A stretch of DNA of 64,000 bases from Diphasiastrum complanatum (lineage: Eukaryota; Streptophyta; Lycopodiopsida; Lycopodiales; Lycopodiaceae). The position numbers and the translations under genes are program-made. The stretch lies in NCBI GenBank assembly GCA_029204225.1, contig CM055109.1, forward strand, positions 20,950,349 to 21,014,348. The letters run 5' to 3'. The notes under the pieces were generated by a model. That model had not been told where the DNA came from and ran no database searches. It was given only the letters and a program-made list of their open reading frames with translations. Of the stretch, positions 35,811 to 47,708 are shown piece after piece (within the stretch, counting starts at the first letter, position 1; each line of letters begins with the position of its first letter).

Positions 35811-36051
35811 TTAGAATTTGCTTCGAACAGGAACATAGATCATGCTACATAGTAACACAGACAGAAAAACACTCTCCACATCAAGCTCACATAGCAACTG
35901 TATTTCTCAAAATGAAATTACACTGTACATATAGTTGTTCACTCAGGCAACCCATGCATGACCCAGGCTGCCCTTTGCGGGACGCATGTCCCGTTGACTT
36001 GCCTCGTGGCGAGGCCCTTATCAACTGATAGGAACCACAATATAGTAGCAC
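35811..36051 (-). repeat. Copia LTR, minus strand (edges approximate)
   Basis: It lies just upstream of the PBS in minus-strand sense and begins TGTGCTACTATATTG at 36051. It is about 240 bases, with small hairpins (GCCTCG/CGAGGC and a GGGAC/GTCCC pair). No partner LTR was found. Confidence 0.5.
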
Positions 36052-36078
36052 AATGATTCTACTTTAATTCTAACTCTT

Positions 36079-36569
36079 CTTGCATTCAATGCATTTCCTA
36101 CACCTGTTCAAATACAAACTACTATTATCTTGACACCTAACTGCTTGCATGCACAGATTGCACCTAACTTCCACCTACTTTCTCCAAATGTCAAATTCTC
36201 AACTATGAGCCTACAAAACTACATGCATGTGTCCATTAGAGTATTTGCATGTCTTGCATTTCTCAATGTAAGCTTAGGACACAATGCATTTATTATAGCT
36301 CGAGTTTCTACTAGGCCATATTTGACCAATTCCATGTGAAATTCTACATGCATGTCAATCCAGACATTGTCAACATTATTGCATGTCATACTAGACCAAC
36401 TAGACTTTTATGCATGTCATTGGAACTTGATCTACCTAACCCAAACTCGCCCTATTCTACAAGGTATGTGCTCAATTCACATACCTTGGATATGTACAAA
36501 GTATTTACATGGGTAGGACCCCCAAACATCAACAAACATATGATAGATATGTTTTACAATTTTTAACAG
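36079..36569. repeat. Dispersed repeat, copy 2
   Basis: Same orientation as 19557-20046 and clearly homologous throughout, with substitutions and small indels. It abuts the minus-strand copia LTR region. Confidence 0.85.
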
Positions 36570-36950
36570 TTACATCATTTATGAAGTGGTAGAATCAAAC
36601 TAAGTAAGAACCAACTTATTTTCGCATTAACGATCATTATTAGTCACCAAGAATGGAATATATTTGTTAAGAGACATCTTCCCTTTCGAGCATAAGTGGT
36701 GTATGCAAAGTCTAAAAATTGTTCGGAGAGCTCATACCTGGATGATCGTAGAAGTGACTTCTTGTGAGGATGCCATGTTAGTCCTTTAAGTGCTCTTGCC
36801 TTGTTTAGACTCGAACCATTTGGAATGTTGTTGTCAGATAATGTGAAAATAGCACTTAGCATGTTAAGGAAAGCCTATTGTTGCGAACCACTTGTAATCT
36901 GTTCATTGTTGTTGACAACATCTCCATGTGGAAGTTTGAAGGAATAACAC

Positions 36951-37193
36951 CTAACAACTCCCATCTGTTTTTTCCTTCTTCTTCTTCTCATCGTCTTCCA
37001 AATCCTCCACTTGGCTTTCTTCAAGTAGGTCTTCACGCAACTGCTGTTCCTCTTCCATCATCGCATCTTGACTGTGAATCTCATACTCTACTTGTGTGGA
37101 CATCACCACTTCAGACTCCACAAATGAATCTGTGCTAATTATACTATCTTGCACAAGCTGGGATCTTTTGGCCATGGACCTGGTAACAACCAT
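36951..37193 (-). pseudogene. Possible gypsy-type gag N-terminus
   Basis: Minus-strand reading from 37193 gives MVVTRSMAKRSQLVQDS, a start often seen in plant Ty3/gypsy polyproteins, followed by an acidic, Glu-rich part and a Lys run (EDDEKKKKEK) before a stop at 36951. No capsid domain follows. It could equally be a small host acidic protein. Confidence 0.3.
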
Positions 37194-37269
37194 TCTAAAA
37201 TATATAGCTGTCAAGCTACAACATAGAAAACAATGACTGAATAATGATCGCAATGTTGTTGTCATAAAT

Positions 37270-38480
37270 ACCTAATGGAATGACAATAAACACGACAATA
37301 AGACAATAACATACCGATATTCAAGTATCCCTCCAGCCAAGTTCCTGCTTTTGATTTGCCAAACAATAAAACCAAGATTTCTTGTCTCTGAAAAGTATGT
37401 CCCTGTCACGAACAAATACTATGGTACTTAAGATAATTCCATGTTGTATCTCAATATTAGCATAGACTAACTTAATAGATCCAATTTCTGATAGTAGCAT
37501 AAACTAATTTTATTACAGATCCAAAATGTAAACCAAAATTCTTCTCATTTCGTCAGAAATATTATCAAAGCATTCCTCTTGTCTCTACCTCAAACATATG
37601 TACGATTGTAGGCCACCATTGAAGGTGTTGGTGACCAATGTGAATGGCTAGGTCCATTGAGTCATATTTGCTTCTAGTAAATATTTTTTTATTGAAGCAA
37701 GGGTAGCCACAATTGGAAAAAAAAATCTAGCTAGCAAGCCAACGAGCTGTATAAAATAAGAGCCACTATTTTTTTACACTTATTAAGATATTATAATGAG
37801 CAAAATATGCATTAGGTAAACCCTTATGGAGCTCCCTTTATTCTAAGGGATATTAATTTGCTGAGCCATGAAGCATGCTATAATCCTCACTAGGAACTAC
37901 AAAGGTCCGCTAGTGTTCACTTGAAAGCCAAAGTGTTATGACTTTCGTTGTGTATGTTGGAAATATCTTCCATTTTGCTGCGAGAAGATAAGGTACATAT
38001 ACACCTTATCTTTTAAGCACCCAGAGCTCTTTCTACCTCAGCCTCATCGAGGATGTATTTGATGGTGTACTTTCTCAGCAAGAATGGTAAGAACGACATG
38101 TCCTTAAAAAGGTTATAACAAGTAATTCTATTCTCAGCATCAACTAGCATAGAAGTTACCTAGCTTAGTTTAGATTAAGCTAGACGATAACTTTCCAATG
38201 TTCAGGGTCCCCTAAGTTGGCTTCTGATTTGTTAGTGCAATGTGAACATGTTAACCTTTGTTGATAAAACAAACCAAATTTACCTACACACAAAAAAAAA
38301 AGCTTCTTCTGAATGGAGATCCACATCGCTTGAGAAGAAACCTCAGCTACCATCGGATCTTCTGAATGGATATTTGCGTTTGCTTGAACAGTGACCTCAG
38401 CTACCATCAGAACAGAGATACACATTGCCTGGGCAGCAACATGGAAATGGAGATCCACATTGCCTGGGTAGCGACCTACT
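37270..38480. other. No supported gene
   Basis: AT-rich sequence. Near its right end, short direct repeats (GAGATCCACAT..GC, CCTCAGCTACCATC) occur several times at 38320-38470, leading into the inverted repeat listed next. Confidence 0.45.
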
Positions 38481-38488
38481 GGTGCAAG

Positions 38489-38584
38489 CCGGCGTGCACG
38501 AGGAGGAGGGATCCCTTTAAGGATCATTGCGATCAGACAGGCAAAAAAAAATTGCCTGGCAGCTCTCCTCCTCGTGCACGCCGG
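38489..38584. repeat. Perfect 20-bp inverted repeat with nested hairpin
   Basis: Arms 38489-38508 and 38565-38584 are perfect complements (CCGGCGTGCACG...). The 56-base spacer contains a second hairpin, CAGGCAA...TTGCCTG. A diverged third arm copy follows at 38580-38601. It probably belongs to a foldback element; no target duplication was identified. Confidence 0.85.
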
Positions 38585-39104
38585 TGTGCACGAAGAAGAG
38601 GGCTGCTAGACAATTTTTTTTGCCTAGTTTATCGATCTTTATGCTGCTTAACATAACATGAAACTTACCTGGCCAATTGGTTGAGGCGCTCTTGAGATAT
38701 GAGGTGCTCCTTACAAATGTGGGAAGCTACTCTCGCTTGGCTCTTGCAAATGATCCAACACCCTAAACAAATGCACACCTTGCTGTCAGAAAGGCACTCA
38801 AGATCAGATTCGCCAAGTCTCGTTCAAGAACAAGAAGACGTCCAAGCTCACTCTCTGTAGTGCACCAAAGTTTACGTATGATATGCATTCTTGCTCCCAT
38901 TCAGATGTGTGCCTATTCGAAGGTTCACCTCATTCTCTTCCTCATACTCACAATGGAAGACAGTGCCCGATAATTTGACGAACGGCCAATACAACCATCA
39001 AATTCTAATCATTAGCAAATAGAAATGCGGCTAGTTATGGCACTTTTTGGCAGGCCCATGCTTTCACAAGTAGCCAGTGCCTTCGTAATAAATGCTTTCA
39101 AGGG

Positions 39105-39545
39105 TACCTCGAGCTACCCTACCCTAATTACCAAAACTCCACCCTACCCTAGGGCCTTACCATTTAGACATGTGCTTAGTTTGAATGATGGCTTGCAGAT
39201 CAAAGGCTAATTCCAAGAAAACCAAACCCGACCCTACCAAAAAACAACCGGATGGCACTTTTTAGCATGCCCATGCTTTCAAAGGCTAGTTACAGGAAAA
39301 CCAACCCGACCCTACCAAAAAACAACCTGCCTATGCCAGGAAAAAAAAGGACATATTGGATAATTTAACTCCTACAATATAGAAATAATAATCTCTTTAA
39401 ACAAGAATGATCACGTTTTGTTTCCTTACCCTATGTTGCCAAAACAACCCTACCCCACCCTAACTGCCATAAACTCCACCCTACCATACCCTACCCTAAT
39501 TACAAAAACGTCTACCCTGCCTTGCCCTACCAAAACCTAATTACC
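39105..39545. repeat. CCCTA-rich region
   Basis: ACCCTACCCTA and CCACCCTACC motifs recur in three clusters (about 39115-39150, 39230-39330, 39425-39530), interleaved with AAAACAACC and TTACCAAAA. A TGGCACTTTTT..GC.GGCCCATGCTTTCA-like block occurs at 39038 and 39253. This is not the plant telomere repeat CCCTAAA. Confidence 0.7.
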
Positions 39546-40000
39546 AAAAGCATATGTGGAATAATTGAAATCTTACAATATTAATCCCAATTTATTTCCC
39601 TTCGGATTTGATTGGCTCTTTATCTAGACACCCTTTAGTTGGGACACACAAAGGCATAGCCTCTAAAATAACAATGCCTATTCTCTCGAGTCTTCCATCA
39701 TAGACTATCATCCCTTCGCAATTAATGCTTTTAAGGCCTGGCATTCCTCCAGCCGCGGTGCTCGATAGTGTAGTGCCAAGAGCTAGATGAAACAAGAGGT
39801 GCAATTTAATGGAGTTATAATTATATGGGTAAATTAAAATCCCACCTTAGCTTACTATCCAGAAACTTTGTCTATATTTGTAGTCAACAATAAGATGACC
39901 TGTTTGTCTAAGTGAACATAAACTTTACATTGTAGAGGGTTCAGTGCAGCCATTGTTTTACCATTCTATGAATTAGTCTCAAGCACATACAGGGAGCTCC

Positions 40001-40882
40001 ATGAAGACTATCAAAATTATGTTCGATGATATGGAGCTTTTTTATGAAGCAGGTGATGGAGAATTTACAAGTCTTCCAGAGGGCAAAATTATAGAACACT
40101 TTGGATTGCTTCAAACTTGCCTTAGTTTGTACCATTCAATCTCACAGGAATCTACAAGTAATCCCATCCTTGTTCCTTGCATGACTCATATTAGAGGTCC
40201 TCATAGAGTTTTCATTGTTGAACATGGTCTGAGTACTAACATTACTGTCAAGGTAGAACCATTGCCGGGAAAAAAACAGCTACACAATGTGGATGAAGTG
40301 GATATAGTGGATTTAGAGAACTTGGATTCTCATATTGCATATACAAGTCCGCCGTATGTGTTGGAAAGAGCACATGATTCCGACTTTAGAGAATCATATG
40401 GCTTGAGCATTTTTGATTTGATCAATCAACTACCTACTAGCAGCAAGCTTCGAAAGCTGACTGATCGAGTTAAGCTCGTGTTGAAAGTGTTGGAGATATT
40501 CATCAGCTACACTACTTCAGATCAAGCCTACAAGTTGTTCAATCCCATCAAGTTGAAAATATTCACTAGTCGGGATGTCATCTTCATCAAAGTTCAGTTT
40601 GAAGACCTCAAAGGAAAAGGCAATCCCCATGTAGCCGATCTGTCAGATTTTCCTGACATATTAAACTTTTTAGTTCCTCAGTCAACTATTTCCATTGAAG
40701 GTCCAAGCTCTTCTACTTTTGACGAACAACAAATCAACGACGAATTAGAAGATGATGATGTTGCAGTTCAGCAACTACAGTATGATGGAAATGATCAACT
40801 TCTTCTATTACCCAAAAGATCTTCAAGAGCAAGCAAACCACCTAACCGTTATATTGACGAGTCTGCAGCCTACCTTGTTTAG
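40001..40882 (+). pseudogene. Open chimeric ORF: unknown N-part plus copia post-integrase region
   Basis: 293 open codons from ATG 40001 to TAG 40880. Residues from about 150 on match the copia segment between integrase and RT (DQAYKLFNP...FTSRDVIF, then the basic hinge KRSSRASKPPNRY). The first ~145 residues (MKTIKIMFDDMELFY..., HIRGPHRVFIVEHG, DIVDLENLDSHIAYTSPPYV) fit no copia integrase region that I recognise. Copia reading resumes in the same frame after the TAG, so the stop is a lesion inside copia pol and the N-part looks like foreign sequence joined in frame. Confidence 0.55.
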
Positions 40883-41131
40883 GAACCGATGTCTGTCCAA
40901 GAGGCACTCAGTCAGCCTAATTCAGATTTTTGGAAAGAAGCTATGGATAAACAATATTCATCTCTTATCAAGAACCAGACATTGATAATTGTCGAATTAC
41001 CTGCTAGCAGAAACGTAGTTGATTACAAATGGATTTTCAAAGTCAAGTGCAATGTAGATGGAAGCATCAATAGGAGAAAGGCACGACTTGTCGTCAGAGG
41101 ATTTCTCACTCAAAACTCGTGTGAACATTGA
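40883..41131 (+). pseudogene. pol: copia RT N-terminal fragment
   Basis: It continues the previous frame: EPMSVQEALSQPNSDFWKEAM, then YKWIFKVKCNVDGSINRRKARLV, the start of the RVT_2 domain. The fragment ends at a TGA near 41131 before the catalytic region. Confidence 0.8.
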
Positions 41132-41229
41132 CAAAATCAAGCCATATTATGTATACATAGAGTTGTACCATGTATAGGGTATAATACCAAATTTTTCTTT
41201 TCTTTTGCAGAACATCTGAATTATCTACC

Positions 41230-41655
41230 ATGGCCATTGAAAGTATGGATTTCCGAGTTTGGAAACAGGAATTTCTCCAACCACTCTCGAAGACTATAAA
41301 TTCCAATGTGTATAGCTTTGTATGGGATGATACCAGTTTGGATTGTACAATCAATTCCAAGCAACTTTAGGAATGGGATAGCGACGATGAGCTTTCCTTT
41401 CTAAAATTTCTATATGAACAAAAACTGATCCAAAAAATAAACATAGATTGTGAATATGAAGAAGGTTGTAGGTCTCATTACGAAATAGGGAGTCCATTCA
41501 TGGATGTGAGTATCATTGAGGAACACATCTTGGATGAACTGGCCACAGTAGTACTAGTAAGAAAAACTGTATATATGTACTATAACCCCGCAAAACGTAA
41601 TGTACCTAGGAGATTGAGACCATTAATAACAAATTTCTTTGGTGGATTGTATTAG
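41230..41655 (+). pseudogene. Unidentified 141-codon relic with one TAG
   Basis: From ATG 41230 (MAIESMDFRVWKQEFLQPL) the frame is protein-like to TAG 41653, broken once by TAG at 41368-41370. The second half has an acidic start (EWDSDDELSFLKFLYEQK) and a basic, aromatic end (YYNPAKRNVPRRLRPL). It is followed by a poly(A)-rich stretch at 41718-41744, as after a retroposed copy. The preceding AG at 41213-41214 could be an acceptor. No family is recognised. Confidence 0.4.
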
Positions 41656-41717
41656 AGTAAGCAACTGACTTGGGGATATGCACACCCAGTTGGCCAACTA
41701 CCTAATACTGATCTATA

Positions 41718-41960
41718 AAAAAAAATTTAAAAAAAAAAAAAATTGCATCCGTTGAAATTACAACTATTTAGAAATTTTTTTTGAGTTTCTGGACTTTTTT
41801 TAGTTTCTCAAAATTTTCAAGATTTTCGAGTATTTTTTTGGGTTTTTGAGATTTTCAAGTTCTTCAAATTTTCGTGAATTTTTCGAGTTTTTGAGTATTT
41901 TCACAAATTTTTCGAGAATTTTCCAAAGTTTTAGTTTCGAATTTTTTGCAAATTTCGGCA
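41718..41960. repeat. Poly(A) tract and TTTTTCGAG-type T-rich repeats
   Basis: A-runs at 41718-41744 are followed by about 200 T-rich bases in which TTTTCGAG/TTTTTGAG recurs at irregular spacing. Confidence 0.7.
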
Positions 41961-44930
41961 TAGCCGTGCTGCTAAAATTTCACCATGTACAATGTTGTTT
42001 TGCTAATATACGTTTATCTAGAGTATATGCAGAAAAATCGGTTTGTCGGAAGAGCTCTAGTCATGAATGTTGCAGTAGCCAATTTCAAGAAAAGAACCGG
42101 CAAAGAAAAAATACAGTGAAAATTTTGTCACCAAAATTATTATAACAGACTCAAAATACCATGGAAATCCTAACGGCAAGGTCAAGATAATTTTGAGCAC
42201 AGACAGACCAACGGGCCAAGCAGTGTGAACATATGGAAAAGTTGTCAACATAGGAAACCGACAATCTAAAAAACCGACACAAAGGAAAATGATGGGACAA
42301 CTACGCCCATAGGGGTTGACTAGTAGCTACTAGGTTGGTTAACAAGGATAAGGCAAAAAGGTTCCTTGCCCTAAGTACATACTATTTTGGCTAAAGGGAA
42401 TCTAAGGGAAGAACCACTTGGTGAACGCAACGAAAAGACAAACTTGAGAAGTGTGAAAAGATAAACTTCAAGGTTGTTGAGCTCCAAAACCCAAAAAACA
42501 CCCTATTTGGAGGAGGGAAGCAAGTGGGAGAATCTACTAAATATGTGAATCCTAATAGGGGAGGGACATGTGGCAAAGAATGCATGAAATGCATGACAAT
42601 TGAAAAAATGTCATATTGAAGGGCAACCCTTTGGGTTTGGCTATATAAGAGAGTCCACTCTTTGTATCAAAGATATAATAGTCAAGTAGTGGAATAGTTG
42701 AATAGTTGTAGTGTGGCAAATATTTCAATAATTGGATAGTGACAAGTGTTTCGAGGAGCAAAGAGCTTTAAGATGAGTGTTTCTTGAGAGTTCGATTGGT
42801 TCAGGAGTGATATTGAGAGCCTGCTTAAGAGAGACGAATTGTTTGAAAGATAGAGATATTCAATATGAAGTAAGACGAGGTTGTTGTTGAATTCTCGTAC
42901 TCTCTTGGATTATGCTTGTAACTTTTCATCATCTGTGAGAAATAGTTTTCGATTATAAAAACACTCTTACTCATGGAAGTTTGTGAAGTTCGTAATGAAG
43001 GAGATTGCTAATACTAGAAATTCTTCTTTGAGCATATGGTTGGATAGCATTCCTTCTATGCCATGAGTTGAGAGTTTTTTTTTTTATGATTGGGACTCCA
43101 TTGCTTGAGGTTCTTTTCATTGTTGAGACCATCTTGGAGAAAGGTTACGAGAGAGGCACATGCATTTTAGAAGAACTTCACATACATAGTGAGAGGGCAT
43201 AAATGGTGAATCTACCACGTTGAGTATTCTCGCTTCATCAATATAATCAGTTGGTAGAATGAGCTTATAAGCATGATGTAAAGGATGACCGATGATGCCA
43301 TCTATTGACACAAGATTTTTTGAGCACGTTGAAGGGAGAGCCATGGAACAACCATCATTTTCAGAATTGAGTTTTCAAGCAATGCAATGAGGATGTAGCT
43401 GAGCTCCTTTATTGCTATCTGGGCTACCCAATCGGCTACCCAATCACCGAAGGCAGGTGTCTATCTAAGTCATGGACCTACCATTGATCGCAATCCAAAA
43501 AGCTACGTTGTCATATAACTCTACTCCATCGCTGATCAACTGAGCTATGTTGCTCAACCGTTGTTCCAGCAACTTCTATGCAGTCAGCTATTCCTCTATC
43601 AGCGAGTTGTATGCAGATGTTAGCAGATTGCCAATTTTTTATGTAAAGCTTGTTGTAGAGAGAATCTTTGAAGCCAAAATCAACGAGTATTTCACTATGG
43701 ATATACAATCGAGACGTCTATTGAGGGAAAGGTTTTCTGTGGATTGCTTTTCTCTTATGAACCAGAATTTTTGCATGCTGCACATTTATATCTGACAAGG
43801 AAAGACCGCATCAAAACCACAAAATACTACAAATGAGAATTCACCTGTTGTTGAGTAGGCTGACAGGCGAGTTTGTTTTCCAGTATCTGCTGAAACCTGT
43901 TATTTGAGCTCAACGGAGCAAGGCCACTCTAAACCATTAGAGATTGTTCCACAGAACAATATCAACATGAGCTGGAACAAGGGCTACTCACCAGCCTTTC
44001 AGCTCAAAACTTTTAAAGGAAGAGAACTTCATGCACCTCATCACCATACCACTAGCAAGATCGCTGCCCAAACACAGAGTTGTGAGCAAGTTTCTCACCA
44101 TTTGATGATGGCTCGACCTACCACTATCAACACTTCATCGTTTGTTGTTCCAGCAACGCATCAATGACTGAGCCATAATTTTTTGGAGTACACTATTTGC
44201 AATGGGTCTGGACCGCCACCATTGCCAGAAGAGATTTCTGCTTACCTGTCTAAAGGTTCATACCAACATAATGTTAGTCGGTGAAAGCAAGACAAACTAC
44301 CAACGGAAAGCTGCATTCATGACTAGACACCTCTTGCGATAAGCTGGTTTTTCTCAATCACATTTTAGGTAATGTTTCTTCTCAAAATTGGTTTTTCTCA
44401 ATCACATTTTAGGTAATGTTTCTTCTCAAAATTGCTATTTGTATGATGAATGTAATCTCAATGGAATGCTTACGATGTTACATGTGCATGCTTTCAATTA
44501 TGCATGATGAAGCACTATTAACAGGTTAGACTAAAGGATGAAGAGATGTAAAGTGATGCATGAAAGGTTGTTAACTACAAGAAATGCGATGATGACAACC
44601 TGACTGTCCTAGCTGGTATGGGTCTTTAGAAACACGTACTTGTTATTTCATATTCACTTGAATTAACAAACGTGTAGTTTTGCCAAACTATGTGGAACGT
44701 GATAATATGCATGTTTATTGTTGTATTCTTCACATGCTAGCTATTCTAGGAAAAATAGTAATTATTCATCCATAGAGAACACGATGAAAGTTTGAATAAA
44801 TCAAACTAATATCAATGTCTTCAATCAGGTCTGTATCTAATCTATGTACTAATAGAACAGTATTAGCTCTGATTGAATATGCATGCGAAAATTATATGCG
44901 GAAGTAAGAGACAACCGAATTGTTTGCAAC
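41961..44930. other. Repeat-derived DNA, no supported gene
   Basis: A TATATAAG box near 42641 with a following leader suggests the U3/R of another LTR, but no PBS or partner was found. Short frames (43547-43795, 43904-44167) show no domain. A small GGCTACCCAATC tandem lies near 43423-43446. Confidence 0.4.
44347..44434. repeat. 44-bp perfect tandem duplication
   Basis: 44347-44390 is repeated exactly at 44391-44434 (GTTTTTCTCAATCACATTTT...). Confidence 0.95.
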
Positions 44931-45129
44931 AATTTCACGACATCTGAGGTTTGAACAAGAAACAAAATATTATGCGACAAGATTCTGTTCGCGAATGTTT
45001 TGAGCTTCAACAAGAAAGCCACGAGCTTCTACGAGTAACCGTTTTGCGAATCTTTTGTGAATCTTTCGAATTGACTGCAAGACAAAGTTCGCAAATCCTT
45101 CGAGATTGATCACGAATAAAAATGTTTTC
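44931..45129 (+). repeat. ~190-bp TTCGCGAA-rich repeat, copy 1
   Basis: Matches 50003-50190 in the same orientation, with an extra ~11 bases near the middle. It contains GTTCGCGAA and TTCGAG motifs. Its right end overlaps the point where minus-strand copia RT stops. Confidence 0.85.
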
Positions 45130-45775
45130 ATCTGTAACTCTGACATATACATTAGAATCAGCCAACAGAGACTTGAATCCTAATAATTTCAAGGATTGAT
45201 TTTTCTTCTTGTACCATTGTCGGGCTGATTGTTTCAAACCGTAGGTACTTCTATGCATTCTGCATGCATAATCAGGAAGTGAATTCGAGATGTATCCTGG
45301 GGGTTGATCCATGTAGACCTCTTCGTCTAATTCGCCATGCAAGAAGGCTGTCTTCTCGTCCACAATGTGGATCCTGAGGTCATAAGCTGCTGCATATGCA
45401 AATAACAGACGTAGGGACGAATGTTTGATGACAGGACAGAAGGTTTCAGAGTAGTCAATACCATATCTTTGAGAGAAACCTTTCGCTACCAGTCTGGCCT
45501 TGTATTTCGTGATGTTCCCATCTAGTCCGTATTTGAGCTTGAAAATCCATTTGCATTTGACAGTCTTGCGCTTATGTGGTAATAACTCCTACGTCCATAC
45601 CTGGTTCTTCCTCATGGACTCCATCTCTTCGTTCATGGCTTGGATCCATCTGTCCTTCTCTAGACTGTCAAACGCTTCCCGAAAGTCTGCGATTCGTCAC
45701 TAAATCCGTAGAATTCTTCTGATGTGGAAGCTGAGCTGCCTGGAACATATCTTGCTAGCACTCTTTGTGGTTGTT
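45125..45775 (-). pseudogene. pol: copia RT N-terminal half (B-type family)
   Basis: Minus-strand reading from the hinge (QRVLARYVPGSS) gives EAFDSLEKDRWIQAMNEEME, VKCKWIFKLKYGLDGNITKYKARLVAKGF, DEKTAFLHGELDEEVYM, and ends at SNVYVRVTDENIFI, just before where the catalytic YVDD should come. Stops in the hinge and after NQVWT show decay. The 3' side is cut by the 190-bp repeat and the 5' side by the gypsy LTR at 45772. Confidence 0.88.
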
Positions 45776-46486
45776 GGAGGGTTTGTGGATCCCAAGGCAA
45801 CCCTAACCCTAGTTAATAGGTGAGAGGGATTTGGCACCCCGCGTGTGTAAGTTCAACCCAATGATCACATAGTTATTTGATTAATTAGAATGTTAATAAA
45901 AGGACTTTAGGCCTTTTTGCAGGACTTTTAATGTCACGGGGCCTAAATGTCAAGTTAGTGAATAAAGTTGGGTTTCCCTCCAATTTTGATGGTTCCCACA
46001 CTTTTTTAAATTTGAATAAAAAGAGAGGCAAGACTGGACCAATAGGATTCAGAGGCCAGGGTCCTCCTCTCTACTATAAAAAGGGACCAACTCGAGTTGC
46101 TCCTCATGTTCATTTCCTCATTTCAATAAAGCAGATTGGTTCTCTTTAGAAATGGATTGATGAATGTCCTTGCTCTTCCTCTCTTTTCCTCCATTTCTCA
46201 TGCTTTCATTGGATTTTGCTAATTGTTGGATTTGATCATTATTGGGATTGCTATTTCTTATGCTTTTTGTGAGAGAGAAAGGGAGAGAGAGAAGAGTAAG
46301 TTTCTATCATTGTTGTGGATTTAGGGTTAATGAATGTTAGTATTAGATCCTCCATTCATGTTGAAATCTGAACCATACTATCGCTCTCATGGGAACGAAC
46401 CTCCGCGTGACAACTAACTCCGTCTCTTTGATGCTAGATTGACTAGATCTTGGATTCAGGTTAGGCAAGGAAAGAAATCCACGACA
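45772..46486 (+). repeat. Ty3/gypsy 5' LTR
   Basis: It begins TGTTGGAGGG and ends CCACGACA, about 715 bases. It contains a TATA box in CTATAAAAAGGG near 46074 and AATAAA near 46127 (TTCAATAAAGC). A tRNA-Asp-type PBS follows 4 bases later. It interrupts the copia hinge. Confidence 0.8.
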
Positions 46487-46490
46487 ATTT

Positions 46491-46508
46491 TGGCGCCGTT
46501 GCTGGGGA
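46491..46508 (+). promoter_or_regulatory. gypsy primer-binding site (tRNA-Asp type)
   Basis: TGGCGCCGTTGCTGGGGA is close to the plant gypsy PBS TGGCGCCGTTGCCGGGGA. Confidence 0.85.
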
Positions 46509-47700
46509 GCTATGCCAATTTTTCAGTTTGCAGCATGTTTGGCTGATGGTTAGCTTGCATTAGGCATCTTGTCGTGGCATGAATAGTGTTAAAACTGCAT
46601 TGTAGGGATAGTTTGGATTGACGTTGCTAGATTTTGAGTGGATTTGCTTGTTTGAAATCTAATATAATCATCAAACAGGGAAATATATTCAGATCACTAA
46701 TCTTAAGATCCATTTGGATCTGAGATATCAGAGAAAATTAACAAAAATCTGTCAAATCTGTCAAAATTGGTCAAAAAGAGACAAAAAGCGTCATCAAAGC
46801 CCAGAACTTTTTACCCTCTTTCAGGAAACCTTCGCCGAGTTGCAAACACCTTCGGTTTTGTTTACAAAATCTTTAGTTTGAAGGGCGAAGATTAATTCCC
46901 AGCAGATTTTCAGAAACATCAGAAAAACCACCAAAAAACACCAAAAATTATCAAAATCCTAAAAAATACAGAAAAAGAACCTTTTTCCAACTCATTGTGC
47001 TTAGATGTAATTCAAATCTATCTACTGCCAGGTCGGCAAAGAATAATACCAAAAATAGAAAGGTTTCCAGAGGATCAGTTGTCATATTGTCATATTTTTG
47101 CCAACAAAGTCACTTTTTTGCAAAATTACCAGTATTACTCTTGATCCTTCGCCAGAACCTTCGCCGAGTTTTTAGAACATTCTATTTATATAAAAATACT
47201 ATTTTTTAAGTTCGACGAAGATTTATCTTGATCAGATCACAAAAAATCTTGATTTTTTCCCTCGCCAGATCACAAAAACTATATTTTCTTGTGTCAGAAA
47301 CCTTCGCCCAGTTGTCCATAGTTTTATCTGTGTCAGATCTTCCATCTGAGAAGTCGACGGAGGTTATTTTCCAAGAAATTGCTAGAAAAATGTTCAGAGA
47401 GTTTTTATCCCAAAATAGCACTGTTGAACCTTCGCCGAGCCAACCTTCGTCTAGATAACCTTCGCCAGTCCTATTTTTAGTTTCTGATTTTCCAGATCAA
47501 GTCTCTATCAAAATTTGGATCAGAGCTGATATATTCTGAATTGGACTTTGAGAGAATTATCATTTTTGAGAAGTATTGATTGATCGAATTTTGGTTAGTT
47601 TCTCATCATATAGAATCAGATTCTTGAAAAGTGGAATAGAGCTAGTAGATCTAATCTGAGATAGTTTTTGGAAAAATCTATATCCAATCACATTATCAAT
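46509..47700 (+). other. gypsy leader with reiterated CCTTCGCC motif
   Basis: A 1.2-kb non-coding leader. CCTTCGCC(G)AG-type motifs occur at 46829, 47146, 47159, 47301, 47429, 47444 (CCTTCGTC) and 47459, with a reverse copy GGGCGAAG at 46883. A role in packaging or dimerisation is speculative. Confidence 0.6.
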
Positions 47701-47708
47701 TTGATCTA

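Noticed and set aside
39105-39545. Interstitial telomere array
   Set aside because: The words are CCCTACC/CCACCCTA with irregular spacing, not tandem CCCTAAA.
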